DNA of 64,000 nt from Salvelinus alpinus (GCF_045679555.1 NC_092096.1:14591375-14655374), one strand, 5' to 3'. Shown: positions 37,201-49,401, counted from the first letter of the stretch. Notes: a model not told the origin generated them from the sequence alone. Program-made: numbers and translations.

Positions 37201-40200
37201 ACAGTGGAGCGGAGTGGGCCAATAACACCACTTTACAGAGTATGTCATTGAGATGATGTCACAGTGGAGCGGAGTGGGCCAATAACACCACTTTACAGAG
37301 TATGTCATTGAGATGATGTCACAGTGGAGCGGAGTGGGCCAATAACACCACTTTACAGAGTATGTCATTGAGATGATGTCACAGTGGAGCGGAGTGGGCC
37401 ATTCCGTAGCTTATATAGGTCTACCGATGGAGAGTTTCTGTAGGACATTACATTTACTGTTAAATCAATTGCATGGCTATCTAACAGCAATATCATATTT
37501 AGAGTTAGCGAATCTAGCTAATGTGTTTTGAGTTCCTCCTTCCTCAGGTGGTGAATAGCCTAGGCCAATGGGTACAAAAAACATTCAGGCTAATTAATCT
37601 CTAAAGATCCAAATGTATATCTGATTATTCTGGATCCTATTTTGACATGTTGCACATGAAAATATAACCATCATGCCGTTCCCTGAACAAATAGATGAAA
37701 TGGCCAACTTATTTTATGTCTGTCTTGGTACTGGAAAAACAGCCAGTCCTAAAAAAGACTACTTTTTGCCAACATGGGCTCATTTCTGGAGGGGAATGTT
37801 AGCAGCTGTGGCAGACCTCAAAATAACTATTAAATAGCGTTCCAAGTGGCATTAAAAAGGTTGTTTAAGTCTTAAATTCAACTAAATGGAACCGGCAGAT
37901 ACCCTGAAAAACAGTACACCGGAAAGGAAGCCCATTTTAATTGGTTAAATTTAAACCGTGCCCTGACTACAACCAATGAAATGGCTTCCTTGCTGGTGTA
38001 CTGTTTCTGCTGTAAGCGGTGTGAATGGATCTTCCACTGACAGCCAGGCCAGTACTGTTGCTGTTATGCACTGAACTGAAGATGGGTCCTCCTGTCTGTG
38101 TATTATCCTGTCTTCCACGTGAGCGTATGTGGAAAGGATTGGACGCACCAACTACCATCTCTCTACACATTTGTCCGTTTCAATACAGTCTGACTGTTCT
38201 CTGTCCCCTTGCTTTCAGAAGTTGAGTGAAGTACTTGGATTGGGGGGGGGGGGGGGGGTCTTCAACATTTGTTTTATCCAGTTTTGCCCCTGTCTTTACC
38301 CCCCTTCAGATAAAAAAAAACTCACCTTCTTTTTGCTTTGGCAACTTCTTCCTGTGTTGCTAGCTGCGCTGCTGCCATTGGCCGAATGGCCAGTGAGGTC
38401 ACTGTGGCACCAGCCTTGTTGTGATTGTGTTTTTCTCCCACTAGGGTCGGGGATGAGGCCACCTGAACTCATTAACCATAGACACCAAGAAGGCCACCTG
38501 ATGGATATGAATTTCAATTGCTTCCCGCCGGGACGTGATGGGAATTGGCGACCCAGAGGTGAAATGCCTCGACTCCTGTTGACAACAGTGCTAGGGTTGG
38601 CAAATTTCCCCAAATCTTCCCAAAAATCCCAGATTTTCCATAAATCTCAGTTGGAGGATTTATGTAATCCGCAGGGAATTTACTGCGATGGAATCTTCCA
38701 ACCTGGAATTTTGGGGAATTTTGGTCATGTTTTGGATTTTTGCAACCCTTCAGTGCTAATGTACTAAATAAGAATGATTACCCCTCTCCCCCTTTTACAT
38801 GTTCTCTTTATTAAGGCCTCTGTCTGTGGAGTCCTGGGCTGACTGACTGGCTGGCTGACCAAGCCTCTTTATTAAGGCCTGTCTCTCTGTCTATGGAGTC
38901 CTGGGCTGACTGACTGGCTGGCTGACCAAGCCTCTTTATTAAGGCCTCTGTCTGTGGAGTCCTGGGCTGACTGACTGGCTGGCTGACCAAGCCTCTTTAT
39001 TAAGGCCTCTGTCTGTGGAGTCCTGGGCTGACTGACTGGCTGGCTGACCAAGCCTCTTTATTAAGGCCTCTGTCTGTGGAGTCCTGGGCTGACTGACTGG
39101 CTGGCTGACCAAGCCTCTTTATTAAGGCCTCTGTCTGTGGAGTCCTGGGCTGACTGACTGGCTGGCTGACCAAGCCTCTTTATTAAGGCCTGTCTCTCTG
39201 TCTATGGAGTCCTGGGCTGACTGACTGGCTGGCTGACCAAGCCTCTTTATTAAGGCCTGTCTCTGTCTGTGGAGTCCTGGGCTGACTGACTGGCTGGCTG
39301 ACCAAGCCTCTTTATTAAGGCCTGTCTCTGTCTGTGGAGTCCTGGGCTGACTGACTGGCTGGCTGACCAAGCCTCTTTATTAAGGCCTGTCTCTCTGTCT
39401 GTGGAGTCCTGGGCTGACTGACTGACTGGCTGACCAAGCCTCTTTATTAAGGCCTGTCTCTCTGTCTGTGGAGTCCTGGGCTGACTGACTGGCTGGCTGA
39501 CCAAGCCTCTTTATTAAGGCCTGTCTCTCTGTCTGTGGAGTCCTGGGCTGACTGGCTGACCAAGCCTCTTTATTAAGGCCTCTGTCTGTGGAGTCCTGGG
39601 CTGACTGACTGGCTGGCTGACCAAGCCTCTTTATTAAGGCCTCTGTCTGTGGAGTCCTGGGCTGACTGACTGGCTGGCTGACCAAGCCTCTTTATTAAGG
39701 CCTGTCTCTCTGTCTATGGAGTCCTGGGCTGACTGACTGGCTGGCTGACCAAGCCTCTTTATTAAGGCCTCTGTCTGTGGAGTCCTGGGCTGACTGACTG
39801 GCTGGCTGACCAAGCCTCTTTATTAAGGCCTGTCTCTCTGTCTATGGAGTCCTGGGCTGACTGACTGGCTGGCTGACCAAGCCTCTTTATTAAGGCCTGT
39901 CTCTCTGTCTATGGAGTCCTGGGCTGACTGACTGACTGGCTGACCAAGCCTCTTTATTAAGGCCTGTCTCTCTGTCTATGGAGTCCTGGGCTGACTGACT
40001 GTCTGGCTGGCTGACCAAGCCTCTTTATTAAGGCCTGTCTCTCTGTCTATGGAGTCCTGGGCTGACTGACTGGCTGGCTGACCAAGCCTCTTTATTAAGG
40101 CCTGTCTCTCTGTCTATGGAGTCCTGGGCTGACTGACTGGCTGGCTGACCAAGCCTCTTTATTAAGGCCTGTCTCTCTGTCTATGGAGTCCTGGGCTGAC

Positions 40201-43200
40201 TGACTGACTGGCTGACCAAGCCTCTTTATTAAGGCCTGTCTCTCTGTCTATGGAGTCCTGGGCTGACTGACTGTCTGGCTGGCTGACCAAGCCTCTTTAT
40301 TAAGGCCTGTCTCTCTGTCTATGGAGTCCTGGGCTGACTGACTGGCTGGCTGACCAAGCCTCTTTATTAAGGCCTCTGTCTATGGAGTCCTGGGCTGACT
40401 GACTGACTGGCTGACCAAGCCTCTTCTCCCCCTCTCACACTATAAGTCCTGGTTTATTGATCATTCTGTCTTAACTGTCAATCTTTATATGCTGTGTTGC
40501 TTGTTCTGTTTCTATTGCTGTTCTGACAGAGTGGCTGTCCAGCACTCCTGAAGCTAGACAACACAATGAGTATAGAAGGGGTGTCTTGGATGGCTGACCT
40601 CTTACCATCCAGACCAGTCAGTCCTGCCTGCTCCATACCAAGCTGGTCTTTCCAGCCATCCAGACCAGTCTGTCCTGTCTGCTCCATACCAAGATGGTCT
40701 TTCCAGCCATCCAGACCAGTCTGTCCTGTCTGCTCCATACCAAGATGGTCTTTCCAGCCATCCAGACCAGTCAGTCCTGCCTGCTCCATACCAAGCTGGT
40801 CTTTCCAGCCATCCAGACCAGTCTGTCCTGTCTGCTCCATACCAAGCTGGTCTTTCCAGCCATCCAGACCAGTCAGTCCTGTCTGCTCCATACCAAGCTG
40901 GTCTTTCCAGCCATCCAGACCAGTCTGTCCTGTCTGCTCCATACCAAGCTGGTCTTTCCAGCCATCCAGACCAGTCAGTCAGTCCTGCCTGCTCCATACC
41001 AAGCTGGCCTTTCCAGCCATCCAGACCAGTCAGTCCTGTCTGCTCCATACCAAGCTGGTCTTTCTAGCCATCCAGACCAGTCTGTCCTGTCTGCTCCATA
41101 CCAAGCTGGTCTTTCCAGCCATCCAGACCAGTCAGTCCTGCCTGCTCCATACCAAGCTGGTCTTTCCAGCCATCCAGACCAGTCAGTCCTGTCTGCTCCA
41201 TACCAAGCTGGTCTTTCCAGCCATCCAGACCAGTCAGTCCTGTCTGCTCCATACCAAGCTGGTCTTTCCAGCCATCCAGACCAGTCAGTCCTGTCTGCTC
41301 CATACCAAGCTGGTCTTTCCAGCCATCCAGACCAGTCAGTCCTGCCTGCTCCATACCAAGCTGGTCTTTCCAGCCATCCAGACCAGTCAGTCCTGCCTGC
41401 TCCATACCAAGCTGGTCTTTCCAGCCATCCAGACCAGTCAGTCCTGCCTGCTCCATACCAAGCTGGTCTTTCCAGCCATCCAGACCAGTCAGTCCTGTCT
41501 GCTCCATACCAAGCTGGTCTTTCCAGCCATCCAGACCAGTCAGTCCTGCCTGCTCCATACCAAGCTGGTCTTTCCAGCCATCCAGACCAGTCAGTCCTGC
41601 CTGCTCCATACCAAGCTGGTCTTTCCAGCCATCCAGACCAGTCTGTCCTGTCTGCTCCATACCAAGCTGGTCTTTCCAGCCATCCAGACCAGTCAGTCCT
41701 GTCTGCTCCATACCAAGCTGGTCTTTCCAGCCATCCAGACCAGTCTGTCCTGTCTGCTCCATACCAAGCTGGTCTTTCCAGCCATCCAGACCAGTCAGTC
41801 AGTCCTGCCTGCTCCATACCAAGCTGGTCTTTCCAGCCATCCAGACCAGTCAGTCCTGTCTGCTCCATACCAAGCTGGTCTTTCTAGCCATCCAGACCAG
41901 TCTGTCCTGTCTGCTCCATACCAAGCTGGTCTTTCCAGCCATCCAGACCAGTCAGTCCTGCCTGCTCCATACCAAGCTGGTCTTTCCAGCCATCCAGACC
42001 AGTCAGTCCTGTCTGCTCCATACCAAGCTGGTCTTTCCAGCCATCCAGACCAGTCAGTCCTGCCTGCTCCATACCAAGCTGGTCTTTCCAGCCATCCAGA
42101 CCAGTCAGTCCTGCCTGCTCCATACCAAGCTGGTCTTTCCAGCCATCCAGACCAGTCAGTCCTGTCTGCTCCATACCAAGCTGGTCTTTCCAGCCATCCA
42201 GACCAGTCAGTCCTGCCTGCTCCATACCAAGCTGGTCTTTCCAGCCATCCAGACCAGTCAGTCCTGCCTGCTCCATACCAAGCTGGTCTTTCCAGCCATC
42301 CAGACCAGTCAGTCCTGCCTGCTCCATACCAAGCTGGTCTTTCCAGCCATCCAGACCAGTCAGTCCTGCCTGCTCCATACCAAGCTGGTCTTTCCAGCCA
42401 TCCAGACCAGTCAGTCCTGCCTGCTCCATACCAAGCTGGTCTTTCCAGCCATCCAGACCAGTCAGTCCTGCCTGCTCCATACCAAGCTGGTCTTTCCAGC
42501 CATCCAGACCAGTCAGTCCTGCCTGCTCCATACCAAGCTGGTCTTTCCAGCCATCCAGACCAGTCAGTCCTGCCTGCTCCATACCAAGCTGGTCTTTCCA
42601 GCCATCCAGACCAGTCAGTCCTGCCTGCTCCATACCAAGCTGGTCTTTCCAGCCATCCAGACCAGTCAGTCCTGCCTGCTCCATACCAAGCTGGTCTTTC
42701 CAGCCATCCAGACTTGTCTGTCCTGATACTCGGCCTACTGGTTCTTGGCTTTCATTGCTAATATCTGGCAAAATCTAAAATGTTGGTCTCGCTAAATCTT
42801 TAATTTTGATTCACAGGACACCAAAGGTGGGTTGCACCAACATGGTATAAATTAATCTCGGATTAGAGCTAATCTAGGGTTATAATTAATCTAGGGTTAT
42901 AATTAATCTCGGCCCGTTACAGCATGTTCCATAACGTCATCATTCGTCCCAAGGCTGGGCATATCACAAGCCCTAATTCAATTGTTGTACAAATTGGGAA
43001 CGTAAATAGCCTACTAATAATGAGTTAAATTATTATAAAACTCAACAGGATTCAAACTGTCTCTAATTTATACTCTGAGGAACTGTCGTTTTGGTCTCTC
43101 CACAGTAGATATGCTGCCATTTTATCAGTTAAACCACCTCAAGTGGCATCTCCAATCTTACTTTTTTTTTTATGATTTAATTTAACTAGGATTAATTTAA

Positions 43201-46200
43201 AACCGAGGTTTAAAATTTGGTGCAACAAGATGAGTAGAAAAACATTGATTTAACCCAGTTTAAGAGTTGATGCAGCCCAGCCCTTGTGTCAAACAGTCAG
43301 AGAGATGTAAATGTGGTCCTTCACGTTGTACAACGTCAGAATTCACGGCTTCTGTTTGAATCCTTTGTGTGTTGCTAAGCTTTAACTTTGATCCCACTAA
43401 GTCAAGGTGGCCGCCAAGGCAGTGACTGAAACATAGAGGATCACACATTATCCACATCTTCTCACCAACACGTCATGCAACTTAAAATGTCACAATTCCT
43501 ATCCAGAAGTCATCAAACCCAAGCTAAGACATTTGCTGCAGTACTTGAGTTCCCTGTTTGTGGTCTCTGGATTCCAAGAACTGCTCGGTGCCCTCTACTG
43601 ACACTGGGAACTGCTCGGTGCCCTCTACTGACACGGGGAACTGCTCGGTGCCCTCTACTGACACGGGGAACTGCTCGGTGCCCTCTACTGACACGGGGAA
43701 CTGCTCGGTGCCCTCTACTGACACTGGGAACTGCTCGGTGCCCTCTACTGACACTGGGAACTGCTCGGTGCCCTCTACTGACACTGGGAACTGCTCGGTG
43801 CCCTCTACTGACACTGGGAACTGCTCGGTGCCCTCTACTGACACTGGGACACCACAATGGTTTAATTTGCTTTCAAACAGTTGGTAGTGAATCCAAACTC
43901 AAGACGGTTCTGTTTTGTGTTTCTGTGTTCCAGGCGGTATGCAGGGCCCACCTCGACCCCCTCTTGGGCCTCTAGGTCCCCCTGGTCCCCTAGGCCCCCC
44001 TCCCCCAGGACAGGGCCTCCCCCCTCCCATGCAAGGCCCCCCCAACCGTGGCGACCGCCCCCCACCCCCGGTCATGTTCCCCGGCCAGTTCGGCCAGCCC
44101 CCCATGGGTCCTCTCCCCCCTGGCCCTCCCCCACACGGCTTCGGCCCTCCTCTTGGCCCCCCACCCCCCCAACAGGGCCCCCCACCCCCTGGTCATTTCC
44201 CTCCTCGCCCCCCTGGTCCCCTTGGACCGCCTCTGGCCCTCGCTCCCCCACCACACATGACCGGGCCCCGACCTGGAGGTCCCCCACCGGCACCCCATGT
44301 CAACCCAGCGTTCTTCCCTCCTCCTGGGGGTCCTAACAACATGGGGGGCCCTCCTGGAGGAGACGGCAGGGGCCCCAACGGGCCCAACGACCCCTATGGA
44401 CGGCCACCTCCATATGACCGGGGTGACTTCGGACCCGCCGGCAGGTAATATAACCCAACGGGATCATGACATCACGTACTGCCAGTTCTACAGAAAGTCA
44501 GTTGTTTCCCTCCTCCTCCTCCTCTTCTTCATTGGTTCTGTTCCAACCTCCTTTACTGTACTCTAGATGATGGTTCGTGTTTGAAGAAAACTGATCTATT
44601 GAATGTCAGATACTGCCAGTTTTAGTCAGAATTTATTTCAGTATGTAGAACAGCTGTGGTAGAAGCAACACAAGGAAATAATCCGACACCTTGTAATTAT
44701 AGCACTGTCAGGTTCCCTTGGCAACAGTCCGTCATCGTGTGTGTTTGTGTGGGGGCGTCTTTTAAAAGGGGGGTCTTTTACCTTGGGTATTTTGACTAAG
44801 AAGCGTGGTTTCTTTAGTGACCCTCCTGAATCTCCCTTCCTCCCTCCCTCCCTCCCTCCTCTGGCTGCCTACAGTAACCAGCGTCCCCCGCTAATCTGTG
44901 AGTTTGACCTCAGGGCCCCCCTGCCCCGCGGCTGCCCAGACCCCTGGATTAACGAGGGGTTGGTCGATCTGAAAAATGGCGGCCAGCACTTGCACAATGC
45001 GAGTGACCCAGGGTTAGTAGAAATACTGCCAGACCGCTGAAGGAACATTAGGAACTAGCTTCCCCTGTAATGACCTGGTGCCTGGCTTTGTTGCATTTTG
45101 AGAGTGGATGCTTGTTGTGGTTGATGGATTGGCCGAGCTACGATTTTGATAAGCGTTAGTAAACTGTGTGGTGTGTTGTTGTGTATTTCCTTAGATTAGC
45201 TAGTTATCAGTGGTGTTAATTCCCACAGGCTTGGATAACGTGGTTTGCATCTGCTGTGTAGTTTTTAGTTGTCCATTAACTGTGTGTGTTCCTTGACTCG
45301 TCTGATTGTCTCACCCCTCTGTTTTTCTCAATCTCTCTGGCTCTTGATCAATTTCTCGGTTTTCTTGCAACCTCGCAAAATTCATTGGCGGAGAACAGCC
45401 ATGGTCCCTCCCCTCTGACCTTCTCCTCCAATGACTTTTGAGAAGGCGAGGAGTTAGGAAAGACCCATTGGAAAAAAATTGCGTTTCCTTCCTCTTAAAC
45501 GTCCTCTTTCCTGTATCTGGTGGTTCTGAGTTTGTCGTTGAGTTTGAATACTTTTTTGTTTGTTGGATATTGACGCTGTCTCCTTCCTGCTTGTCTCTGT
45601 CCCAGGGAGATGGAGTCGGCGAGGACACCGCTGAGCGAGGCAGAGTTTGAGGAGATCATGAACCGGAACAGAGCCATCTCCAGTAGTGCCATCTCTAGGG
45701 CGGTGTCAGATGCTAGCGCTGGTATGGATCATGCCCTAAACACACACCTCACAAGTACTACAACACACTACAGAGGGGCTGAACACACACACACACACAC
45801 ACACACTTTATGTGCTGCTTGTAGATTGTATTGCGTACTTTCACAAGTGACCCTTATCTAAGTGTCTGAGCTATACCCTGTGATGTTAATGTCTTCCTTT
45901 CTCCATTAGCTGACTATGGCAGTGCCATAGAGACTCTGGTGACGGCCATCTCTCTGATCAAGCAGTCTAAGGTGTCTGCTGACGACCGCTGTAAAGTTCT
46001 CATCAGCTCTCTACAGGACTGTCTCCACGGCATCGAGAACAAGTCCTACGGCTCTGCCTCCAGGTAAATACAACCTCTTCCTCGTTCTCCTGTGGTTCCT
46101 GTTGGGGGGGGGGTCAGTTCCATTTCAATTCAGGGAGCACACAGAAATTCGAAATCTTCTTGAATTTTAAAATGGTTTACTTTCTGAATTGACTGGAATT

Positions 46201-46807
46201 CTAAGGGAATTTAGAGATTTATTTTGTAAATTATTATTATAATTTAAAAAAATTGACTCCAACCCTGGTTGTTATAATAGACAACTGAGAGAAGTGATAT
46301 GAATGAATTGAAGGTGTCTGATAATTCAGGGTGATGTTCAGTACCTGCTAGTCATTATGCTTATATTCCTGTATTATTCTGTTGTTATTGACTAGGAATG
46401 GTGTTGATCTGTTTTTACCAACTTTAGTGGAATGTACTTATTATAAAACGCTCTGGGTAATATTGTCTTAAATGTAACTGATTGACAGATTTAAAGTGTT
46501 ACTGACAGTTGTATTGGTGACGTCATTGTTTATGATATTATTGATGGTTTTGGCCGATGGACAGACATGCTTTGGCGGTTGGTTAAGAGTTTGATGTATG
46601 AATGTAAGTTCTGCCCCCAAAAGACGCGAGAGGTCGAGGGAGCGTGACCACAGCCGATCCCGGGAGAAGAGCCGGCGCCACAAGTCCCGTAGCCGCGACC
46701 GCCACGAGGACTACTACCGCGAACGCAGCCGGGAGAGAGAACGGCACCGCGGGGAAAGAGAACGTGAACGCGAACGTGACCGTGAGAGGGAGTACCGACA
46801 TCGTTAG
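31253..46807 (+). CDS. cpsf6: CPSF6, cleavage and polyadenylation specificity factor subunit 6 (complete)
   Basis: Coding exons are 31253-31312, 33019-33231, 33480-33583, 33828-33973, 34334-34513, 43934-44444, 45606-45721, 45910-46063 and 46624-46807. All are bounded by GT/AG and phase-consistent, giving 555 aa (human 551). The start [14 protein letters not shown] matches the family. The RRM covers about residues 82-162, with RNP2 LYIGNLTW and RNP1 KGFALVCV. A GR-rich linker and a proline-rich block (to about residue 405) follow, with the FG-containing segment [13 protein letters not shown]. The conserved [15 protein letters not shown] region comes next, then an RS/RE-rich tail (residues 495-555) of the kind recognised by transportin-3. 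The protein pairs with NUDT21 in cleavage factor Im to select poly(A) sites. Intron 5 (9.4 kb) holds most of the minisatellites, a nested transposon and the optional 114-nt exon. Confidence 0.96.
31313..33018 (+). other. CPSF6 intron 1
   Basis: A 1.7-kb intron with donor CAG|GTATGC and acceptor TCCCACAG. Its first 600 bases keep a raised CpG content (for example around 31430-31480 and 31830-31890), consistent with a promoter-associated CpG-rich region. I see no exon in it. Confidence 0.7.
34840..34915 (+). repeat. Interspersed repeat fragment, related to 36775-36855
   Basis: TTCTACTAAGCTATATGGAA followed by TTGTTTTAAGAAGGTCATAC and CAAGGAT closely matches sequence at 36790-36845 (and 265-320). 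It is a diverged second copy of a dispersed repeat, one on each side of the nested transposon in CPSF6 intron 5. Confidence 0.75.
34955..36528. mobile_element. Salmonid DNA-transposon remnant interrupted by a second element
   Basis: The left arm (from about 34955, AGTTCATATAAGGAAATCAG) and right arm (GCAGTCAGCATGCCAATTGC to about 36528, including TGATATGCCACACCTGTCCA) match, from memory, the two halves of a common salmonid interspersed repeat. They are separated by another element at about 35350-36260. A short frame in the left half is open on the minus strand but is not a recognisable transposase domain. Copy A of the big duplication begins almost exactly where this element ends. Confidence 0.6.
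35350..36260. mobile_element. Second salmonid repeat nested in the first
   Basis: The sequence from ATAAACTTCTCCTTAATGCA to CTGCCTCCTAGCCAGAAGAG matches, as I recall it, a very abundant salmonid repeat, including GGTTTTCGCCTGCCATATGA and AGTAGCAGGCAGTTTACTCT. The outer repeat reads through if this block is removed. Ends are approximate, and I did not identify coding capacity. Confidence 0.6.
36991..37400. repeat. 60-bp minisatellite, about 7 units (copy B)
   Basis: This is the partner of the copy A array, with the same unit count and the same order of 54-bp and 60-bp variants. It lies in intron 5 of the intact CPSF6 gene. Confidence 0.95.
38445..38558 (+). CDS. cpsf6: CPSF6 alternative exon (CFIm72-type insert), copy B
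   Basis: This is identical in frame and splice sites to the copy A version. In the intact gene it lies between exon 5 (ending 34513) and exon 6 (starting 43934). Inclusion would lengthen the predicted protein from 555 to 593 residues, which parallels the human pair of 551 and 588. Confidence 0.75.
38804..40425. repeat. 61-65-bp minisatellite (copy B)
   Basis: This partner of the 2278-3895 array is 4 bp longer. The difference comes from one unit near 39260 that has the TGTCTCTGTCTGTGG variant where copy A has the shorter TCTGTCTGTGG form. Confidence 0.95.
40605..42713. repeat. 51-bp minisatellite, about 41 units (copy B)
   Basis: This array has exactly the same length as the copy A array. 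A few units near the left end carry different variants: CTGTCC with AAGATGG replaces CAGTCC with AAGCTGG near 40670-40690. Confidence 0.97.
42831..43226. mobile_element. Foldback MITE-like element with GTTGCACCAA ends (copy B)
   Basis: This is the same element at the equivalent intronic position. Its presence in both copies shows that the insertion predates any duplication. Confidence 0.65.
43580..43849. repeat. 30-bp minisatellite, exactly 9 units (copy B)
   Basis: The unit number and the order of T/G variants are the same as in copy A. Confidence 0.97.
44875..45012 (+). CDS. Candidate cassette exon between CPSF6 exons 6 and 7 (copy B)
   Basis: This is identical to the copy A candidate, here inside the complete gene between exons ending 44444 and starting 45606. 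Inclusion would add 46 residues just before the conserved [14 protein letters not shown] segment without a frameshift. Confidence 0.4.
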
Positions 46808-48047
46808 TGGAGGTGTGTATGCCCGTTCAAACTCCTCACCCGTAACGGTCTCACCACTCTTCTCCCTCAGCTTAATGCAGGCCACGGGCCAGGTCGCTAC
46901 GGCCCACAACAAGAGGCCCAGAGCGGGACATGACGCGCCCTACGGAGCCTACGGTAGGTGGAGGTGGTAGGTAAGACATTGTTCCATCACCTGTAGTCTT
47001 GACCAGTACGGACTCATTGCTGCTATGTGTGTATTTATATAATTTGTCTGAAACTTGTTGTAGGTTTTGACTGTATTTTACTTTCATCCTTTGAACGTTG
47101 ACTGTGTCGTCAGGCTTCTACTGCATGTGTGTTGTAGGGGAGGTTTTACATGTAAGCCCTGCTAAGCTTGAAAATGTTTTAAATCTCTGAAGTTGAAAAA
47201 GTACTTTATATGACCAATGATCAACACCTGTGAAAGGTTGTAAAATATTCTAATTGTTTATTGAAGGGTTTCTCTGACACTGATGCCACAATGTGCCAAG
47301 AAATGATTAGTGTACATTTTGCCGTTGTCAAGGTTGAAATCTGTGACTGTACAACTTAAGGGGGTTGTATGAGTTGTTTTGTAGGCCACCAAAATGATGA
47401 ACAAACTGTAGGTGGTTCTGAGTCTTATTAACTTGAGGTAATGGTTACATGCAAATTTAAAATGTCTAAACTATTTTAAAACCACTGTCAGTTCTCTAAC
47501 CTATAGTATAAGTCTAAGGTATGGTTTTAGGGATAAAAAAAATTGAAGGATTTTGGTATATCGTCTGTGAACTTGAACAAATGTCTTTGCCATATTTTTT
47601 ATTTTATCGCGCTGAAATTGATGGTCTTGGAACAAAATCATTTTGTTATTGTTTTTGTATAATTAATGGCATTGCTATCAAGCTGGTAAAATGTTTTGTC
47701 TATATTAATTAATTAACGGTCAACAAGAATGTGGTAACTAGGTAACTAGTTCGCTATGTCTCCTGTAGCAGAGTTGGTCTTCACTCTAAAGCCCCATTTT
47801 TGTAAAACAGACCATTTTGAGTGTTGCTACTGCTCTTGGTACTGTTAACACAAGATTAACACGGTTTTTACCTTTTACATATATAATTTCTTTATGTGCC
47901 ATTTTTTATTTTGTTGAGTATGTTCCCTAACGTTGAAGGATTGAGTTCCAAAAAATGTTGGCTCAGGTTTTGATCCATTTTGTATACCTTGATGGTAACA
48001 TAGGGTTATACATGATGTTATATTTATATACATACTTCATGGCAATG
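46808..48047 (+). other. CPSF6 3' untranslated / downstream region (copy B)
   Basis: Equivalent of 10278-11517. It is AT-rich apart from the GC-rich island at 46870-46954, with no additional gene. Confidence 0.5.
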
Positions 48048-49395
48048 TAGGGCCCTATAAAATCCACGTTGTGGAGAACGAGGACAGAACCACAGAATCC
48101 AGACATTAAAACAAGAATTAATCAATATTCAATAATGTTAATAGGAAATCAACTAAAGGGAATTGAAGCTAGTGGGGCGTCGACTAAATGTGTTGAAGCT
48201 AGTGGGACGTCGACTAAATGTGTTGAAGCTAGTGGGGCGTCGACTAAATGGTGTTGAAGCTAGTGGGACGTCGACTAAATGGTGTTGAAGCTAGTGGGGC
48301 GTCGACTAAATGGTGTTGAAGGTAGTGGGACGTCGACTAAATGGTGTTGAAGCTAGTGGGACGTCGACTAAATGGTGTTGAAGCTAGTGGGACGTCGACT
48401 AAATGGTGTTGAAGCTAGTGGGACGTCGACTAAATGGTGTTGAAGCTAGTGGGACGTCGACTAAATGGTGTTGAAGCTAGTGGGACGTCGACTAAATGGT
48501 GTTGAAGCTAGTGGGACGTCGACTAAATGGTGTTGAAGCTAGTGGGACGTCGACTAAATGGTGTTGAAGCTAGTGGGACGTCGACTAAATGGTGTTGAAG
48601 CTAGTGGGACGTCGACTAAATGGTGTTGAAGCTAGTGGGACGTCGACTAAATGGTGTTGAAGCTAGTGGGACGTCGACTAAATGGTGTTGAAGCTAGTGG
48701 GACGTCGACTAAATGGTGTTGAAGCTAGTGGGACGTCGACTAAATGGTGTTGAAGCTAGTGGGACGTCGACTAAATGGTGTTGAAGCTAGTGGGGCGTCG
48801 ACTAAATGGTGTTGAAGCTAGTGGGACGTCGACTAAATGGTGTTGAAGCTAGTGGGACGTCGACTAAATGGTGTTGAAGCTAGTGGGGCGTCGACTAAAT
48901 GTATCCAAGATTATCATAAAATATGAATGAAATGCATCAGTGGTTCTTATTTTTCTTTTAACTTTCTGAAGATGAAACGTCACAGGAATGTCTGTCTGTG
49001 TGTCCGCGATTGTCCACCACTTTTGTTAAGCCGTTAGCGATGATGCTAATATAATGACAACAGTCTTCTGGTAGATGGGAAGGTTTTCCCATAAACCTTC
49101 TCGGTTAAACATAGGCTTCTCTGTAGTTAACATTTACATGGCAGAATGGTATCAGGATTATTTGCATAAATCCGCTGGCCATTTGTTTAGCAAACTCTGC
49201 AATTACATGAGTGCTACAGAAACATCGCTAACCAAACAGGGACGCTTGCTGGTGCACAGTTGAATTAAAGGGTAACTACACCCAAAAATTACAAATGTTG
49301 GTCTCCTGAAGTTTAAACATGGTTGTGTACTTAGAACATCCAATATATATAAAACGGAATTAGGCAGGGGGAAAAATTGATTTTATAGGGCCCTA
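48048..49395. mobile_element. Non-autonomous DNA transposon with 17-bp TIRs (copy B)
   Basis: This is the same insertion with the same ends and the same GCAATG flanks, at the equivalent position downstream of the intact CPSF6 gene. Confidence 0.75.
48165..48900. repeat. 31-bp minisatellite inside the TIR element (copy B)
   Basis: The length and variant-unit order are the same as in copy A. Confidence 0.97.
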
Positions 49396-49401
49396 GCAAT
49401 G

